From: Thraustochytrium sp. TN22
Lineage: Eukaryota; Sar; Bigyra; Thraustochytrida; Thraustochytriidae
DNA length: 64,000 nt
Assembly: GCA_013306675.1 (NCBI GenBank)
Contig: JABLUY010000109.1
Coordinates: forward strand, 51,738-115,737
Reading direction: 5' to 3'
The notes beneath the pieces were generated by a model, which was given only the letters and a program-made list of their open reading frames with translations, ran no database searches and had not been told where the DNA came from. Made by a program: the position numbers and the translations under genes. Positions 40,301-49,092 of this stretch are shown in pieces (the stretch's first letter is position 1; the number at the start of each line of letters is the position of its first letter).

Positions 40301-42756
40301 CCGGGAGCTCTGCCGCGCCACCCGGCGCCGGCGGCAAGTCTTCCTTCCGCTCGTCGCTCATCCGCCGCCTCTCACGCAGGTCCATCGCGGCGCGCATGTC
40401 GGGCGTCGACGCCTTCGTCACGGACCCTGACTACCGCACGCTCATCAGCATTCTGGCGGCCGTGCTGGGCGGTCTCGCCACGCGCATCCCGCTCATTATC
40501 GTGGTGGACGAGAGCCAGTACCTGGACACTTTCTCGCTGCTCGTCTTTGAGGAGCTCGCCGACAAGTGGACCAAGAGCAACATGTTCATCGTGCTCATGC
40601 GCCGCCTCACCCGCATCGAGCGTTCCGTCCTGCTGCAGACTGGCAGCGCGCTCAGGGTCGCGCCGAACAACCGCGTCTCCATGTTTCGCCCGACGCCCAT
40701 CAAGATGCAGGCCACACTCAAGTCCCACCTACAGGCGCGCACCTCGCAAGCGGACGAGCTCGAGACCGCTTCGCTTCTGCACGAGCGCATCAAGGCCATG
40801 AAGAGCGTCGAGCACCTCGAGCTAGTCGCCCGCGCGCACAACACCTTTGACATCGTCTGCAACTTCGCCAACGTCGAGCGCGCGCCCGAGTCTCTCATCG
40901 ACTTCCTCCGCGCCAAGACCAAGGGCAACCCGCTCTACATCGTCGACGCTGTCAGCCACTACATCGACATCGGCCTGCTCGAGCGCCACAACTCGCCGGA
41001 GCGCGAGCTCGTCTTCCCCGACGAGGAGTTTGACCGCCTCAACAACATCCACTCCGTGCCCATTCCGCTGCACGTTGAGGCCATCGTCGGCTCGCTCATC
41101 GACAAGATGACGCTCGTCCAGCAGCTCATCATCAAGGTCGCCGCCATCATCGGTGACGTTTTCACGCGCAGCCTCGTGCGCGAGATCTTCCCCGTGCAGG
41201 AGTTCAAGGACGAAGTCGTCAACGAGGGCTTCCAGGAGCTCATCGACTCGGGCGTCATCATCTATGAGCGCCGCGACCAGGCCATTGGCGAGAGCGACGT
41301 CGAGAAGGACCAGGTCAGCCACCGCTTCGAATCCGGCTGGATGGTCGAGATTCTGCGCCACCGCATGCTCAACAAGCAGAAGATGAAGCTCAACATGAAG
41401 AAGAAGCGCTTCCAGCAGAGCTGGGACGACCAGCAGAAGCGCAACGCTTTGCGCGCAGCCAAGGGCAAGCTCGAGATCCAGTACCAGGGCTTCTTGCAGA
41501 TCCGCAAGGAGAACGCGCGCAACATCATGAACCCGTGGAAGCCGCGCTGGTGCCATTTGCAGGGCCGCGAGCTCATCCAGTATCACGACCAGGACGAGGC
41601 CAAGCGCCTTGAGGTCATCATCCTCGAGGGCTCCTCTGAGGTCTCCATTGACCCGGTGGGCTACTTTGGCTTCGAGGGCAAGCTCGCCTCCGGCAACGGC
41701 CCGGCCTCTCTCTTCTGCTTCACCATCCGCACCAGTCGCTGGGAGAAAAAGGGCAAGATCCGCGGCGACGCGCGCACCTTCACGCTCGGCTGCGAGAACG
41801 AGGACGAGCGCGTCCAGTGGGTCTTCAAGGTGCAGTACCAGATCGACCTCCTGCGCATCCAGGAGGAGGACGACCATCACCCCAGCGATAGCGGCAGCGA
41901 GGCTGCCCCGCACCGCGAGCTGCCCACCATGCGCAGCAAGCAGTTCTCCATCCACGAGGAGGTCGACTTCGAGAATGAGGCCCCGCTTCTCGACGATGAG
42001 CCCGGCCCGCCCTCCGAAATCGCTCCCGAACCGGTCGGCCGCGGGCGCCACAAGGGCAACGTCCTCAAGGCCGTCTTTAGCGCCGCGGCGCGCAGCTCCG
42101 ACGCCGGCTTGCTCCATGGCAAGAAGCACCGCGGCTCCAAGAAGAAGTCCGGTGCCGCCGCCGCCGCTGCTGCGCAGTCGGGCACGGACATCCGCTGGGG
42201 TCTCGAGATCAGCCACATGTCCATGGAGGACTGGAGTACGATTACCGTTCAGGAGCACCTTGCACTCTTCTGGGCAGAGATGGAGGCTCCCAATGGGTCC
42301 CGCGTCGCGCCCGCCATTCCCAACCACGACTACAACATGTACCTCGACTTCCCCAAGCTCGCGCTCGTCTCCCGCAACTCGCTCGGCCAGATTGACGGCT
42401 ACCTGCTCGGCAAGACGCGCACGCGAAACCAGCGCACGCTTGAGGGCGTCATTCACGCCTGTGCCGTGCTGCCCTGGGCGCGCCGCGCGCACGTCGGTAC
42501 CAAGCTCTTCACGCAGTTCTTCGTCTTTTGCCGCACCCTCGGCTGCCGCCACGTTCGCTGCGAGGTCAACCGCGACCTCCTCGTCCCCATTGCCTTTTTG
42601 CGCTCGCTCGGCTTCGAAGAGGACGAGCGCCACGAGCAGCTCGTCGGTCGCCTCGCCAAAGACGCCAGGATCCTCGCCTTCAAGAAGGACCTCGACGCCA
42701 GCGACGATGACGAGGACCTCGAGTTTGTCAACCCCATGCACGAGGGCAGGCGTTAG
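37369..42756 (+). CDS. Soluble-adenylyl-cyclase-type protein fused to PH and GNAT-like domains
   Basis: The protein has 1795 residues. The C1 class III cyclase domain (about 36-210) has metal Asp46 in LFADVSGFTSL and Asp96 in LKFAGDAVIALW, with Lys92. The C2 domain (about 290-475) has FFNLGIN where a metal Asp would sit, INKFLVDDKG, GIIGH and SVNLAAR. This C1/C2 arrangement matches mammalian soluble adenylyl cyclase (ADCY10), where C1 holds the metal Asps and C2 supplies Asn/Arg. An ATPase region follows, with P-loop GDHGVGKT near 763 and Walker B LIIVVDESQYLD near 1041. A PH domain spans about 1368-1500 (GFLQIRKENARN, KPRWCHLQG). Residues about 1605-1775 match a GNAT fold (GVIHACAVLPWARRAHVGTK, IAFLRSLGFEED). 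Family knowledge: sAC makes cAMP and responds to bicarbonate and calcium. PH and GNAT additions are not part of ADCY10. Acetyl-CoA binding and the acetyl acceptor are inference. Confidence 0.9.
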   Translation: MKELDALQFYLPAVVAQHIARCPRDTDGPWRPPTQNYDNIVCLFADVSGFTSLTERLCELGPDGLEELSANLNKFVTQIVKTVSKSGGDVLKFAGDAVIALWPEPERDDMNEYTQRVQRAVQCAVDIQLRLYKFNFSVYEKDTEFRDIETLPDGTLAPREKFDLQAKLGLGSGDLSIMHLGGHGDLIQRERFEYVALGSALMEAIDSENSAHPGEVVVSADVWSMVGDLFVPEKKLPNGRVIVKEWRNDRRVPWKTYERSLQENAETERKLWKYVPNAVMPYLLETNDEFWAPELRTVTTLFFNLGINIPELNRGQHSEILAEVFYEIQGVILAYEGTINKFLVDDKGATLIAVFGLPPFAHEDDPLRGVLSGLKVLYSLSRHKLQGAVGISTGLAFCGIIGHATGNRREYSVIGDSVNLAARLMQNAQDRKSTILVDRTTKRRLKDTSLEFIPVDVQVKGKRDPVQCYQISASTAAQEAPSSQLARLGELRHYNVVVSDMHRQKSRKRFSLTPVSTPVEMRALEAEQVHRLNDTSRFFQRKLLKARAHAAHVNAASAGAASAQEQQEQQHQADLISANRSFQASRGSAGRGRGGGRGGSSPAKYDDQADAAADDDGIVGAEDVKLARVRYRNRTEEVETTIPYTEGRMQTVLDLTEAAIARLINKGFIDSEASDPAFYELLLVRDAERSTLQPERRLDTLPFSSTEILSMILIKFESRREMAPLQDGPDVHGSEFIRDRLVALQEDVFAGNGARIVLLDGDHGVGKTHLVENFLLSTDGAVYEEGEAVFAYARGNPFETGRQARPFSVWSQLLDELMELPEAEAGKTSREDTIRSAIKTARRIFGVATVPITIEANLHLLNRIIHTRFPGAALEADDDETTATDEVAPVLEARTSSLGGGFGFRSAAAAAGSAAAKHTKKTRGLAKSKTVTGPDGKPTRVRALGVLWGANDGAEEAVLDDGGPPAGTAALTVRAARAGSSAAPPGAGGKSSFRSSLIRRLSRRSIAARMSGVDAFVTDPDYRTLISILAAVLGGLATRIPLIIVVDESQYLDTFSLLVFEELADKWTKSNMFIVLMRRLTRIERSVLLQTGSALRVAPNNRVSMFRPTPIKMQATLKSHLQARTSQADELETASLLHERIKAMKSVEHLELVARAHNTFDIVCNFANVERAPESLIDFLRAKTKGNPLYIVDAVSHYIDIGLLERHNSPERELVFPDEEFDRLNNIHSVPIPLHVEAIVGSLIDKMTLVQQLIIKVAAIIGDVFTRSLVREIFPVQEFKDEVVNEGFQELIDSGVIIYERRDQAIGESDVEKDQVSHRFESGWMVEILRHRMLNKQKMKLNMKKKRFQQSWDDQQKRNALRAAKGKLEIQYQGFLQIRKENARNIMNPWKPRWCHLQGRELIQYHDQDEAKRLEVIILEGSSEVSIDPVGYFGFEGKLASGNGPASLFCFTIRTSRWEKKGKIRGDARTFTLGCENEDERVQWVFKVQYQIDLLRIQEEDDHHPSDSGSEAAPHRELPTMRSKQFSIHEEVDFENEAPLLDDEPGPPSEIAPEPVGRGRHKGNVLKAVFSAAARSSDAGLLHGKKHRGSKKKSGAAAAAAAQSGTDIRWGLEISHMSMEDWSTITVQEHLALFWAEMEAPNGSRVAPAIPNHDYNMYLDFPKLALVSRNSLGQIDGYLLGKTRTRNQRTLEGVIHACAVLPWARRAHVGTKLFTQFFVFCRTLGCRHVRCEVNRDLLVPIAFLRSLGFEEDERHEQLVGRLAKDARILAFKKDLDASDDDEDLEFVNPMHEGRR

Positions 42757-42890
42757 GCAAGGACGAGCGCCGCGAGCAGCTCGTTGGCCGTCTCGCCAAG
42801 GACGCCAGACTCTCTGCCTTCAAGAAGGATCTCCTCGCCGGCAACGACGACGAGGATCTCGGGATTGTGAACCCCCATGCACCAAAGCGA
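42622..42890 (+). repeat. Tandem duplication of the cyclase gene 3' end (period 140 bp)
   Basis: GACGAGCGCC-CGAGCAGCTCGT begins at 42622 inside the gene and again at 42762, just past the stop. About 120 bp align with roughly 15-20% differences, including AAGAAGGA and GTGAACCCCCATGCAC matching the gene's last codons. Copy 2 is out of use behind the stop and is a decayed remnant. Confidence 0.93.
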
Positions 42891-43249
42891 AGCCTTCGGC
42901 AAAGATTCTCACTCACAGCCGCCGGCCTCGTCGCGATTTCACACGACTTAACTGCCAGCTTCAGCTACTACAAGCTGGCGTTGCTTCCTGGCGCGTTCTC
43001 CCTTTTTCATTCTCTTTTGCGTTCCTCTTCCACGAGAACGTGTCGTCTGCTGTTGTCATTTGATTCATGTTTCCAGAAAAGCCTTTCTACCTTGGTTGAC
43101 TCTTTTCCTCAAAAGCCTGTGCGGTGAGGCGCGGCCAGCAGCGGTGGAGGCAAAGGAGGCGCAGCTGTCGTAAGAAGTCTTGCTGTTGGATATGACAGGG
43201 AAGTGGACGTGCGCTTGGCATCTCTCTCTCTCTCTCGGCAATCTTTTCG
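42757..43249. other. Convergent 3' spacer
   Basis: The two large genes on either side converge here. Apart from the duplicated 3' fragment of the cyclase gene, I see nothing coding. Confidence 0.6.
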
Positions 43250-46200
43250 TCACGCGAATGGTCTCTCCCACACGGACTCGCCCGTGGCATGATTGTAGAA
43301 ATACGCCAATCCTTGGGCGTCATCCCAAAACTCTTCCCAACCGGCAGGAAGGGCGCTCGATTCCTCTGCAGCGGCAGAGACCTGGCCCATCTCCTTGGCC
43401 TGCGTCCTTGCGGAAGCAGCAGGAGCAGCAGCAGCCGTGGGCATGTCACGAAGCGACGCCAGCAGATCTTCTGCGTCGCCCTCTTTCTCGTTTGCCATGT
43501 CTTCAGAAAGACGACGACGCGTTGCGAGGCGAGAGATGCCAGAAAACTTGCGCCGCAAGCGCTCCTGCGTGACTGGGTCGATGTAGTCGTCGCGCTTCTC
43601 GGCGATAAAGTCCATGGTGGTTGCCATGACTTGGCCAAGCTTGCCACCCACCTTCTCTTGAAGCGCAGCGCGGTCCGTGCGGCTTGCCTTGACGATGCCC
43701 TCCTGCGCCAAATTGAGACGCCCGAGCGTGAAGGCAGCCGTTTCCAGCGACGGCTCGCCCACGTAGGGGGCATCCAAATAAACGCGAAGCGTGCATGCCT
43801 GGAAACCCTTGGGCGCGGCCTTCTTCTTCTTTTTGATGTTCGCGTTTTTGCTCGCGTCGTCATCGTCATCGTCACCAGCCTTGTCCTTGTCCTTGTCCCT
43901 GTCCTTGTCCTTGACCTTTTTCTTCCTCTTCTTCTTCTTGTTGTTGGACTTCTCACCGGCGCTGCCCTTGTCGTCTGTGACTGCCCAAGGGTCCACCTCC
44001 TGGCGCTTGCGGAGTTTCTCCTCCCTGAGCTTCGCGACGGTGTCTTCCGGCTTGCCCTCGTCGACATTTGGGTCTCGCTCGCCCACCCGCTTGACGAGGA
44101 AGTGCTGCCGGTCAAGGCGGATGCAGTCGCCGTCGCTCACGAGTGCACGCCACTCTTCCAGCACATCGATGAAGTAAACCTCCTCCGCCTCGTCCTCCTC
44201 CTTGTTCATCTCTTCGTCGTCATCGCCAGTGTCTCTGTGTTCACCGTTGCCCTTCTCGCTCAGCCTGGGGATCTTGACAGGGCCTGGGAGGCGGTCTCCG
44301 TGCGGCAGTGCCACGCCCGCAGCGACGGCAGCGCGGCCCAGTGCAGTTCCCTTCCAACCCATGCGCTTGCGCTCCTTGGTCTCCTCGTCGTCCGTCTCAA
44401 AGATGGGCGCTGCGCCCACGAGCGCCTTGAGTCGATTGGTAAGTTTCTTGCGCTCCGCCATGTCGTGCTTGACGAGGATCCAGTGGTCACGCTGGCGACG
44501 GCGCTCGGCACGCAGCATCTCCTTGCCCACGGCTCGACCCTTGCGGCCGCGGTAGACGGCCTGCAGCCTGAGAGCGGCCGTCTCCATGGCGTCCACCTCG
44601 GCCTGCTTCTTGGCAGCCTTGAGGCGTTCCGCCTCGGCCGCCTGGCGCTTCTTGCGCCGTACGGCGTCCTCACGCTTGGCGAGAGCTACCGAGTAGTACG
44701 GGAGCGGCCGGAAGTTGTGCAGGCGCCGGTTGCCCTTGCGGTGCAGGCCCTTGAGGCAGCGTGCGCAGAGATCGTCGCCGCACTCCTCGCAGCGCCAGCG
44801 CACGGCACGCGCCTCGCAGTCCACGCACACCTTGACCTTGGGCTCCCACTTGTGCCGGGACATGGCGGCTTGCTCCTCGGAGGGCTCCTCGCACACCGGC
44901 TCGTCCTGCCACGGCGGCGCCACGAAGTGCACCATCTCGAAGCACGTACAGCAGAAGCCGCGGCGGCACGTCGTGCACATGCGGGTCGTGGCCTGGAAGC
45001 TGCACTCCGTGCACAGCTCCACGGGCTCCGACGTGTGCGCGGCGGCCTCGCCGTGATGCTCCTGGCGATGGCAGTCCGCGCAGAACGGGTCGGCACAGTC
45101 CAGGCATTGGACGATCGCTGGCTCGCTGCGACACCGGCCGCACTTGACGACGAACTCGTCGTCCTTCTGCGGCATGACGATGCTCACTTCGGGCTCAAGC
45201 GACCCGAGCAACTTTGGCTTGGTCCACGAACTCTCGTCCGTCTGCGTGTTGTACCAGTACGGATCGCCAGTCTCGGCGTCGATGCACTTTTGCACGCACC
45301 TGCGCATGAGCGCGCGGACGGCCTTGCGGGTCGCGTGCATGCGCCAGACGGCCTGGATGCGCACACTGGCCTCGCGGCGCCGCTTGGCCTCTTGCTCGCG
45401 GGCGCGCTGCTCTCGCACGCGGTCTAGCACGCTTCGGCTCGCCACGCCGCGGAAGCGTCTCTGCACCATGACGGCGGCCCACTCCATGCGCGCCTTGGCC
45501 CTCTGCTGCAACGCATCGCGGTGCGCAGCTGCAAAGTCGGCGCGCCACACGTGTTCGTGCAGGACGCGGAGCGCCAAACCGCGGCGACCGCGGTGCCGAC
45601 GGTACGCGAAGCTCGAGACGGCCTCCTCGCGGATGGCCACCTCGGCGGCGCGATCTTGCTCCTTGCGCGCCTGGCGCTGCGCACGCGCCTCCTCCGGGCT
45701 CTGCGCTGGTCCACGTCGAGCCGCCTTGTCCTCGGCGGCGCGCTCCACCAGTACGCGCTCCTTGTACTCGCGCACACGCGCCTCAGTGGCCTCGTCCACG
45801 TAAAGGTGCATGGCGAGCAGCACGAGCGCGTCCCTGAACTCCGGAAAGCCTAGCATGCGGCTGTCCGCCTTCTTGGCCCTGGCGAAGATCAGGTCCACCG
45901 TCTGCCGGGTGACCTGGCCCAGGCCGGGCGCCGTGGCCACCATCTTGGCGAAACGCTCGCCCGAGAGCTGCGCCTGCGGCTCGGCCAGCGCCACGAAGAG
46001 GGCGCGCAGCTCGCCGCCGCCCTTGGCGCTGTTCAAGAAGCCTGCGTGTAGCAGCAGCCGGTAGCCCTCGGCCTGGCGCGCCAGCAGCGTCTCGATGGCG
46101 CCCTGCTGGCGCAGCTCGTACCAGGTGCGCTCCTGCTCCAGGCGCTCGCGGTACCGCTTGCGCCACAGGTAGCGGCCCACCGCGCGCTGCACGACGAGCG

Positions 46201-48631
46201 CCGCCGCCGTCTGCACGCGGCGCTCCTCGCGGTACAGGGCCACCATGGCGCGCGCGAGACGGCCGCGCCACCGCCGCTGCACGCGGCAGGCCGCCTTGTG
46301 GCGCTCCAGCACCAGCATGAAGTGCCTGCGCCCGAGCCGCGCACGGTACTTGGCCTGGAGGAGGGCCGCGGCGCGGTCCCGCGCCAGGTTCTCCAGGCGC
46401 TGCCGCTCGCGCCTGCCGCGCCAGCGCGCCTGCAGCTTGAGCGCCGCAGCGCGGACCTGGTCGCGCTGCAGCTTGCTGACCGCGTGCGCCTGCGCCGCGC
46501 GCCTGCGTCGTACGCGTCGCCGCGCGCGCTGGCCACGCCAGACCTTTTGGATGCGCAGCGCAGCGCGCTGCCGCCGCGACTGCATGAAGGGGTCCACTTG
46601 CTTGCGCACCGCGTGCAGCACCCTGCGATTCTGCGTGAGGTTGATGGTGCGGCCCAGCACCTCCACGGTGCGGTCCTGCATTTTCTCCACCCGCAGCTCG
46701 TCGCGCCGGCGGCGCGCCTCCTCGGCGGCCTCGCGCATCGCGGCGAGCCGCCGTCTCACGTGCCTTGTGCGAAAGTGCTTCTGCACCATGGTGGCGGCCG
46801 CCGCCTCGCGCGCCTCCTGCTCCAGCTTGAGGGCGATGGCGCGCTTCAGCTGCATGCGAGCGCGGACGCCGCGCCAGAACGTCTGCACGCGGATTGCGGC
46901 CCGCCGCTTCATGACCGTCACCATGGACCGCGTGAACCACAGCCGCTGCAGAGACCGCCACCAAGTCTGCATGAGTGCGGCGGCGCCGATGCGCACGAGC
47001 CGCGCTTCGATCGCAGCCTGCGCCGCTGCGGCGGCGCGCTCCTTCGCCTCCACGGCCCTGATTTTGCGCAGCAGCTTGGCGTGCACGCGCGCGACGTGGC
47101 CCCTGAACACGCGCTGTACCTGCGTCGCGCAGGCCTGGCGATGCGCCTCCGCCGCGCGCAGGGCCAGCGTAATGACGCGGCTCCTGCGCGCCCGCCATGC
47201 GCACTGCACGCAGACCGCCGCGGCGAGCTCCGCGCGCAGACCCGCCAGCTCGCGCCGGGCCAGGTACGCGCGAAAGGCCCGCTGGAACGACCGCGGCGCC
47301 TCGCTGCGCATCTGCACGAGCGCGGCGAGGGACGTCTCGCGTCGCGCCAGCTGCAGGCCCCGCTGCTCGGCCCGCGCCGCCAGCTCTACGTTGCACTGTG
47401 ACCGCGCCAAGAGCCCTTGAATGCGCCGAGCCGCCGCGTGCTGCTCCTCCACGCGCAGCGCCTCGGTCGCAGCCCGCCACTTGTCCCAGCTCGGCACCAG
47501 CACGGCACGCTGGTACCGCCGTAGGATGCGGGCCAGCTTGCGCTGCAGCTTGCCATGGTCCTTGCGCGCAGCGGCCGACACGAGGTGCTTGAGCCGCTGC
47601 TCAAAGAGAGCAGTCGAGGGGACCAGTGCGGACACCTCGCGAATGAGCCCGCCGAGGCGAGCCCGGGCGGCCTCCACGGCCACCTCGGCCCCACGCAGGT
47701 CCTTGCGCATCATCTTGCCGCTCTCGTCCAGGTCCGACTCTTGGTTGCCCTTGTCAACACGTCGCTGCCGCTGACGCTGCCGCTGCCGTTGCCGCTGCCG
47801 TGGGCGCTTTCGCGGCTCCGTGGGGCGTGAGACACCCTGTGGCCCTGTGTCGGGCGGCAGCGTCACCTTGCTGAGCGCGCTCGCGCCGGCGTAAGGCTCC
47901 CCTGACCGTGGGGACGTCTCCTCCACCATGTCCAGCGCCTTGCTACGAGACTCTTGCCACAGTCGCGCGTATAGGCTGCGAGGCTGGTCCGCATCGCCTA
48001 GGTCGCGAGCGACGTCCATGCTCCCTAGACGCTCGTCCAGGGCCGCCAGGTGGGCGAGCTCCTCGGGCCCAGGCCGCGGCAGCCGGTCGATGCGCTTCCG
48101 GGTACGCGGCGTGATGGTACTCAGCACCGGCGCCTGCATCGGTGGCGCGCGGCGGACCCACTTTCGTTCAGCATTCGGGTCCACACCCATGGCGCGCGGC
48201 GCCAGCTTGCGCAGCCTCGACATGACTGCCTGTGGGCCCTCGGGCGTCAAATGGTCTTCGTCGGCGCTCTCGGCCTCTCCAACGGCGCTTGGCGGCGGGC
48301 CCTGGTTCGCGTCCACAAGTGCCGCGACGTCGCGCAGGACCTCGGCCACCTCCGGGAGCTCCCTTCGCAAGCCGCCGGCGCGCCTGGGCAGGTCCACGAA
48401 GCTGTCTTCATCGCTCAGGTCCGCCTCTGCGATCTCATCACGAGCCTTGGGTGCCTGCTCGAGCGGCGCGAGCGGTACCTCCGGCTTGTCGCTGGCCGCC
48501 TCGCCGGCGAGGTCCTTGCGCTGCCGCTTGCGGCCGTGCTCAAAGGACCGGAGTACGCGCCTCGTCGTGCCTAGCTCGTTCGCGCCGGCAGCCGCGGCCT
48601 CGGCCTTGGCCTCAACCTCGGGGCCGTCCAT
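43250..48631 (-). CDS. Giant IQ-motif protein with TPPP/p25-alpha-like segment, WW domains and B-box-type zinc fingers
   Basis: The protein has 1793 residues from the ATG at 48631. Residues about 410-1090 carry many IQ-like calmodulin-binding repeats (for example AALRIQKVWRGQRARRR, AALKLQARWRGRRERQR). Within this, about 873-945 resemble a p25-alpha/TPPP EF-hand-like unit ending IFARAKKADSRMLGFPEFRDAL. A WW-like domain lies near 1115-1140 (GDPYWYNTQTDESSWTKP). Residues about 1150-1310 hold repeated B-box-type zinc-binding units (CGRCRSEPAIVQCLDC, CTECSFQATTRMCTTC, CVDCEARAVRWRCEEC). A Lys/Asp-rich stretch is near 1560-1600, and a second WW domain closes the protein (LPAGWEEFWDD to GESVWERPF). 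Family knowledge: IQ binds calmodulin, WW binds Pro motifs, p25-alpha binds tubulin. A microtubule or axonemal scaffold is inference. Upstream in-frame codons to 48967 were excluded as CpG repeat. Confidence 0.85.
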   Translation of the reverse strand: MDGPEVEAKAEAAAAGANELGTTRRVLRSFEHGRKRQRKDLAGEAASDKPEVPLAPLEQAPKARDEIAEADLSDEDSFVDLPRRAGGLRRELPEVAEVLRDVAALVDANQGPPPSAVGEAESADEDHLTPEGPQAVMSRLRKLAPRAMGVDPNAERKWVRRAPPMQAPVLSTITPRTRKRIDRLPRPGPEELAHLAALDERLGSMDVARDLGDADQPRSLYARLWQESRSKALDMVEETSPRSGEPYAGASALSKVTLPPDTGPQGVSRPTEPRKRPRQRQRQRQRQRQRRVDKGNQESDLDESGKMMRKDLRGAEVAVEAARARLGGLIREVSALVPSTALFEQRLKHLVSAAARKDHGKLQRKLARILRRYQRAVLVPSWDKWRAATEALRVEEQHAAARRIQGLLARSQCNVELAARAEQRGLQLARRETSLAALVQMRSEAPRSFQRAFRAYLARRELAGLRAELAAAVCVQCAWRARRSRVITLALRAAEAHRQACATQVQRVFRGHVARVHAKLLRKIRAVEAKERAAAAAQAAIEARLVRIGAAALMQTWWRSLQRLWFTRSMVTVMKRRAAIRVQTFWRGVRARMQLKRAIALKLEQEAREAAAATMVQKHFRTRHVRRRLAAMREAAEEARRRRDELRVEKMQDRTVEVLGRTINLTQNRRVLHAVRKQVDPFMQSRRQRAALRIQKVWRGQRARRRVRRRRAAQAHAVSKLQRDQVRAAALKLQARWRGRRERQRLENLARDRAAALLQAKYRARLGRRHFMLVLERHKAACRVQRRWRGRLARAMVALYREERRVQTAAALVVQRAVGRYLWRKRYRERLEQERTWYELRQQGAIETLLARQAEGYRLLLHAGFLNSAKGGGELRALFVALAEPQAQLSGERFAKMVATAPGLGQVTRQTVDLIFARAKKADSRMLGFPEFRDALVLLAMHLYVDEATEARVREYKERVLVERAAEDKAARRGPAQSPEEARAQRQARKEQDRAAEVAIREEAVSSFAYRRHRGRRGLALRVLHEHVWRADFAAAHRDALQQRAKARMEWAAVMVQRRFRGVASRSVLDRVREQRAREQEAKRRREASVRIQAVWRMHATRKAVRALMRRCVQKCIDAETGDPYWYNTQTDESSWTKPKLLGSLEPEVSIVMPQKDDEFVVKCGRCRSEPAIVQCLDCADPFCADCHRQEHHGEAAAHTSEPVELCTECSFQATTRMCTTCRRGFCCTCFEMVHFVAPPWQDEPVCEEPSEEQAAMSRHKWEPKVKVCVDCEARAVRWRCEECGDDLCARCLKGLHRKGNRRLHNFRPLPYYSVALAKREDAVRRKKRQAAEAERLKAAKKQAEVDAMETAALRLQAVYRGRKGRAVGKEMLRAERRRQRDHWILVKHDMAERKKLTNRLKALVGAAPIFETDDEETKERKRMGWKGTALGRAAVAAGVALPHGDRLPGPVKIPRLSEKGNGEHRDTGDDDEEMNKEEDEAEEVYFIDVLEEWRALVSDGDCIRLDRQHFLVKRVGERDPNVDEGKPEDTVAKLREEKLRKRQEVDPWAVTDDKGSAGEKSNNKKKKRKKKVKDKDRDKDKDKAGDDDDDDASKNANIKKKKKAAPKGFQACTLRVYLDAPYVGEPSLETAAFTLGRLNLAQEGIVKASRTDRAALQEKVGGKLGQVMATTMDFIAEKRDDYIDPVTQERLRRKFSGISRLATRRRLSEDMANEKEGDAEDLLASLRDMPTAAAAPAASARTQAKEMGQVSAAAEESSALPAGWEEFWDDAQGLAYFYNHATGESVWERPFA

Positions 48632-49092
48632 GACGGCCTGTCGGCGCACGAGAGCGCGCAATGGCCTCGCGCACGCCCACCTGAACGCGCGTGCGCGCGC
48701 GCGTGCGCGCGCGCGCGCAAGTGCGGCGAGCGCGTGAGCTCCGTCAACCAGAGTCGCCGGCAACCCCGCAAGATGATGCTGCGACGAGCCGTTGTGGAGA
48801 ACACCACAAACAAGTTGGGTGTGCGAAAATTGCACTGCCAGTGCCAGTGAGCCTCTGTTGTGCAACCACGACCATGGACTTTGCCAGCTACTACACTTTG
48901 GCTGGCTGTGGACTTGCACGCGCTCTCGTCTGTATGCTGCTCTACGATCGTACAGGAGCGGGGGCACGCGCGAGCTTGATCTTTCTTTGCGTCACGGCGT
49001 GACGTAGAGCGCCGCCGCAAAAAGAAAGAGCATAGGCCCCTCCTCCTTGGCGACGTCGCGGCGGGCGTGAGGGCCGGCGAGGCGCAGAGAGG
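48632..49092. promoter_or_regulatory. Short divergent spacer between two IQ-protein genes
   Basis: These 461 bp separate the start codons of two oppositely transcribed genes that both encode IQ-motif proteins. A (GCGC)n run lies at about 48692-48720, next to the left gene. No TATA-like element stands out. A shared bidirectional promoter is inferred from the geometry. Confidence 0.45.

Noticed and set aside
48632-48967. N-terminal extension of the giant IQ protein
   Set aside because: It includes an Ala-Arg run from an alternating GC tract and overlaps the divergent promoter.
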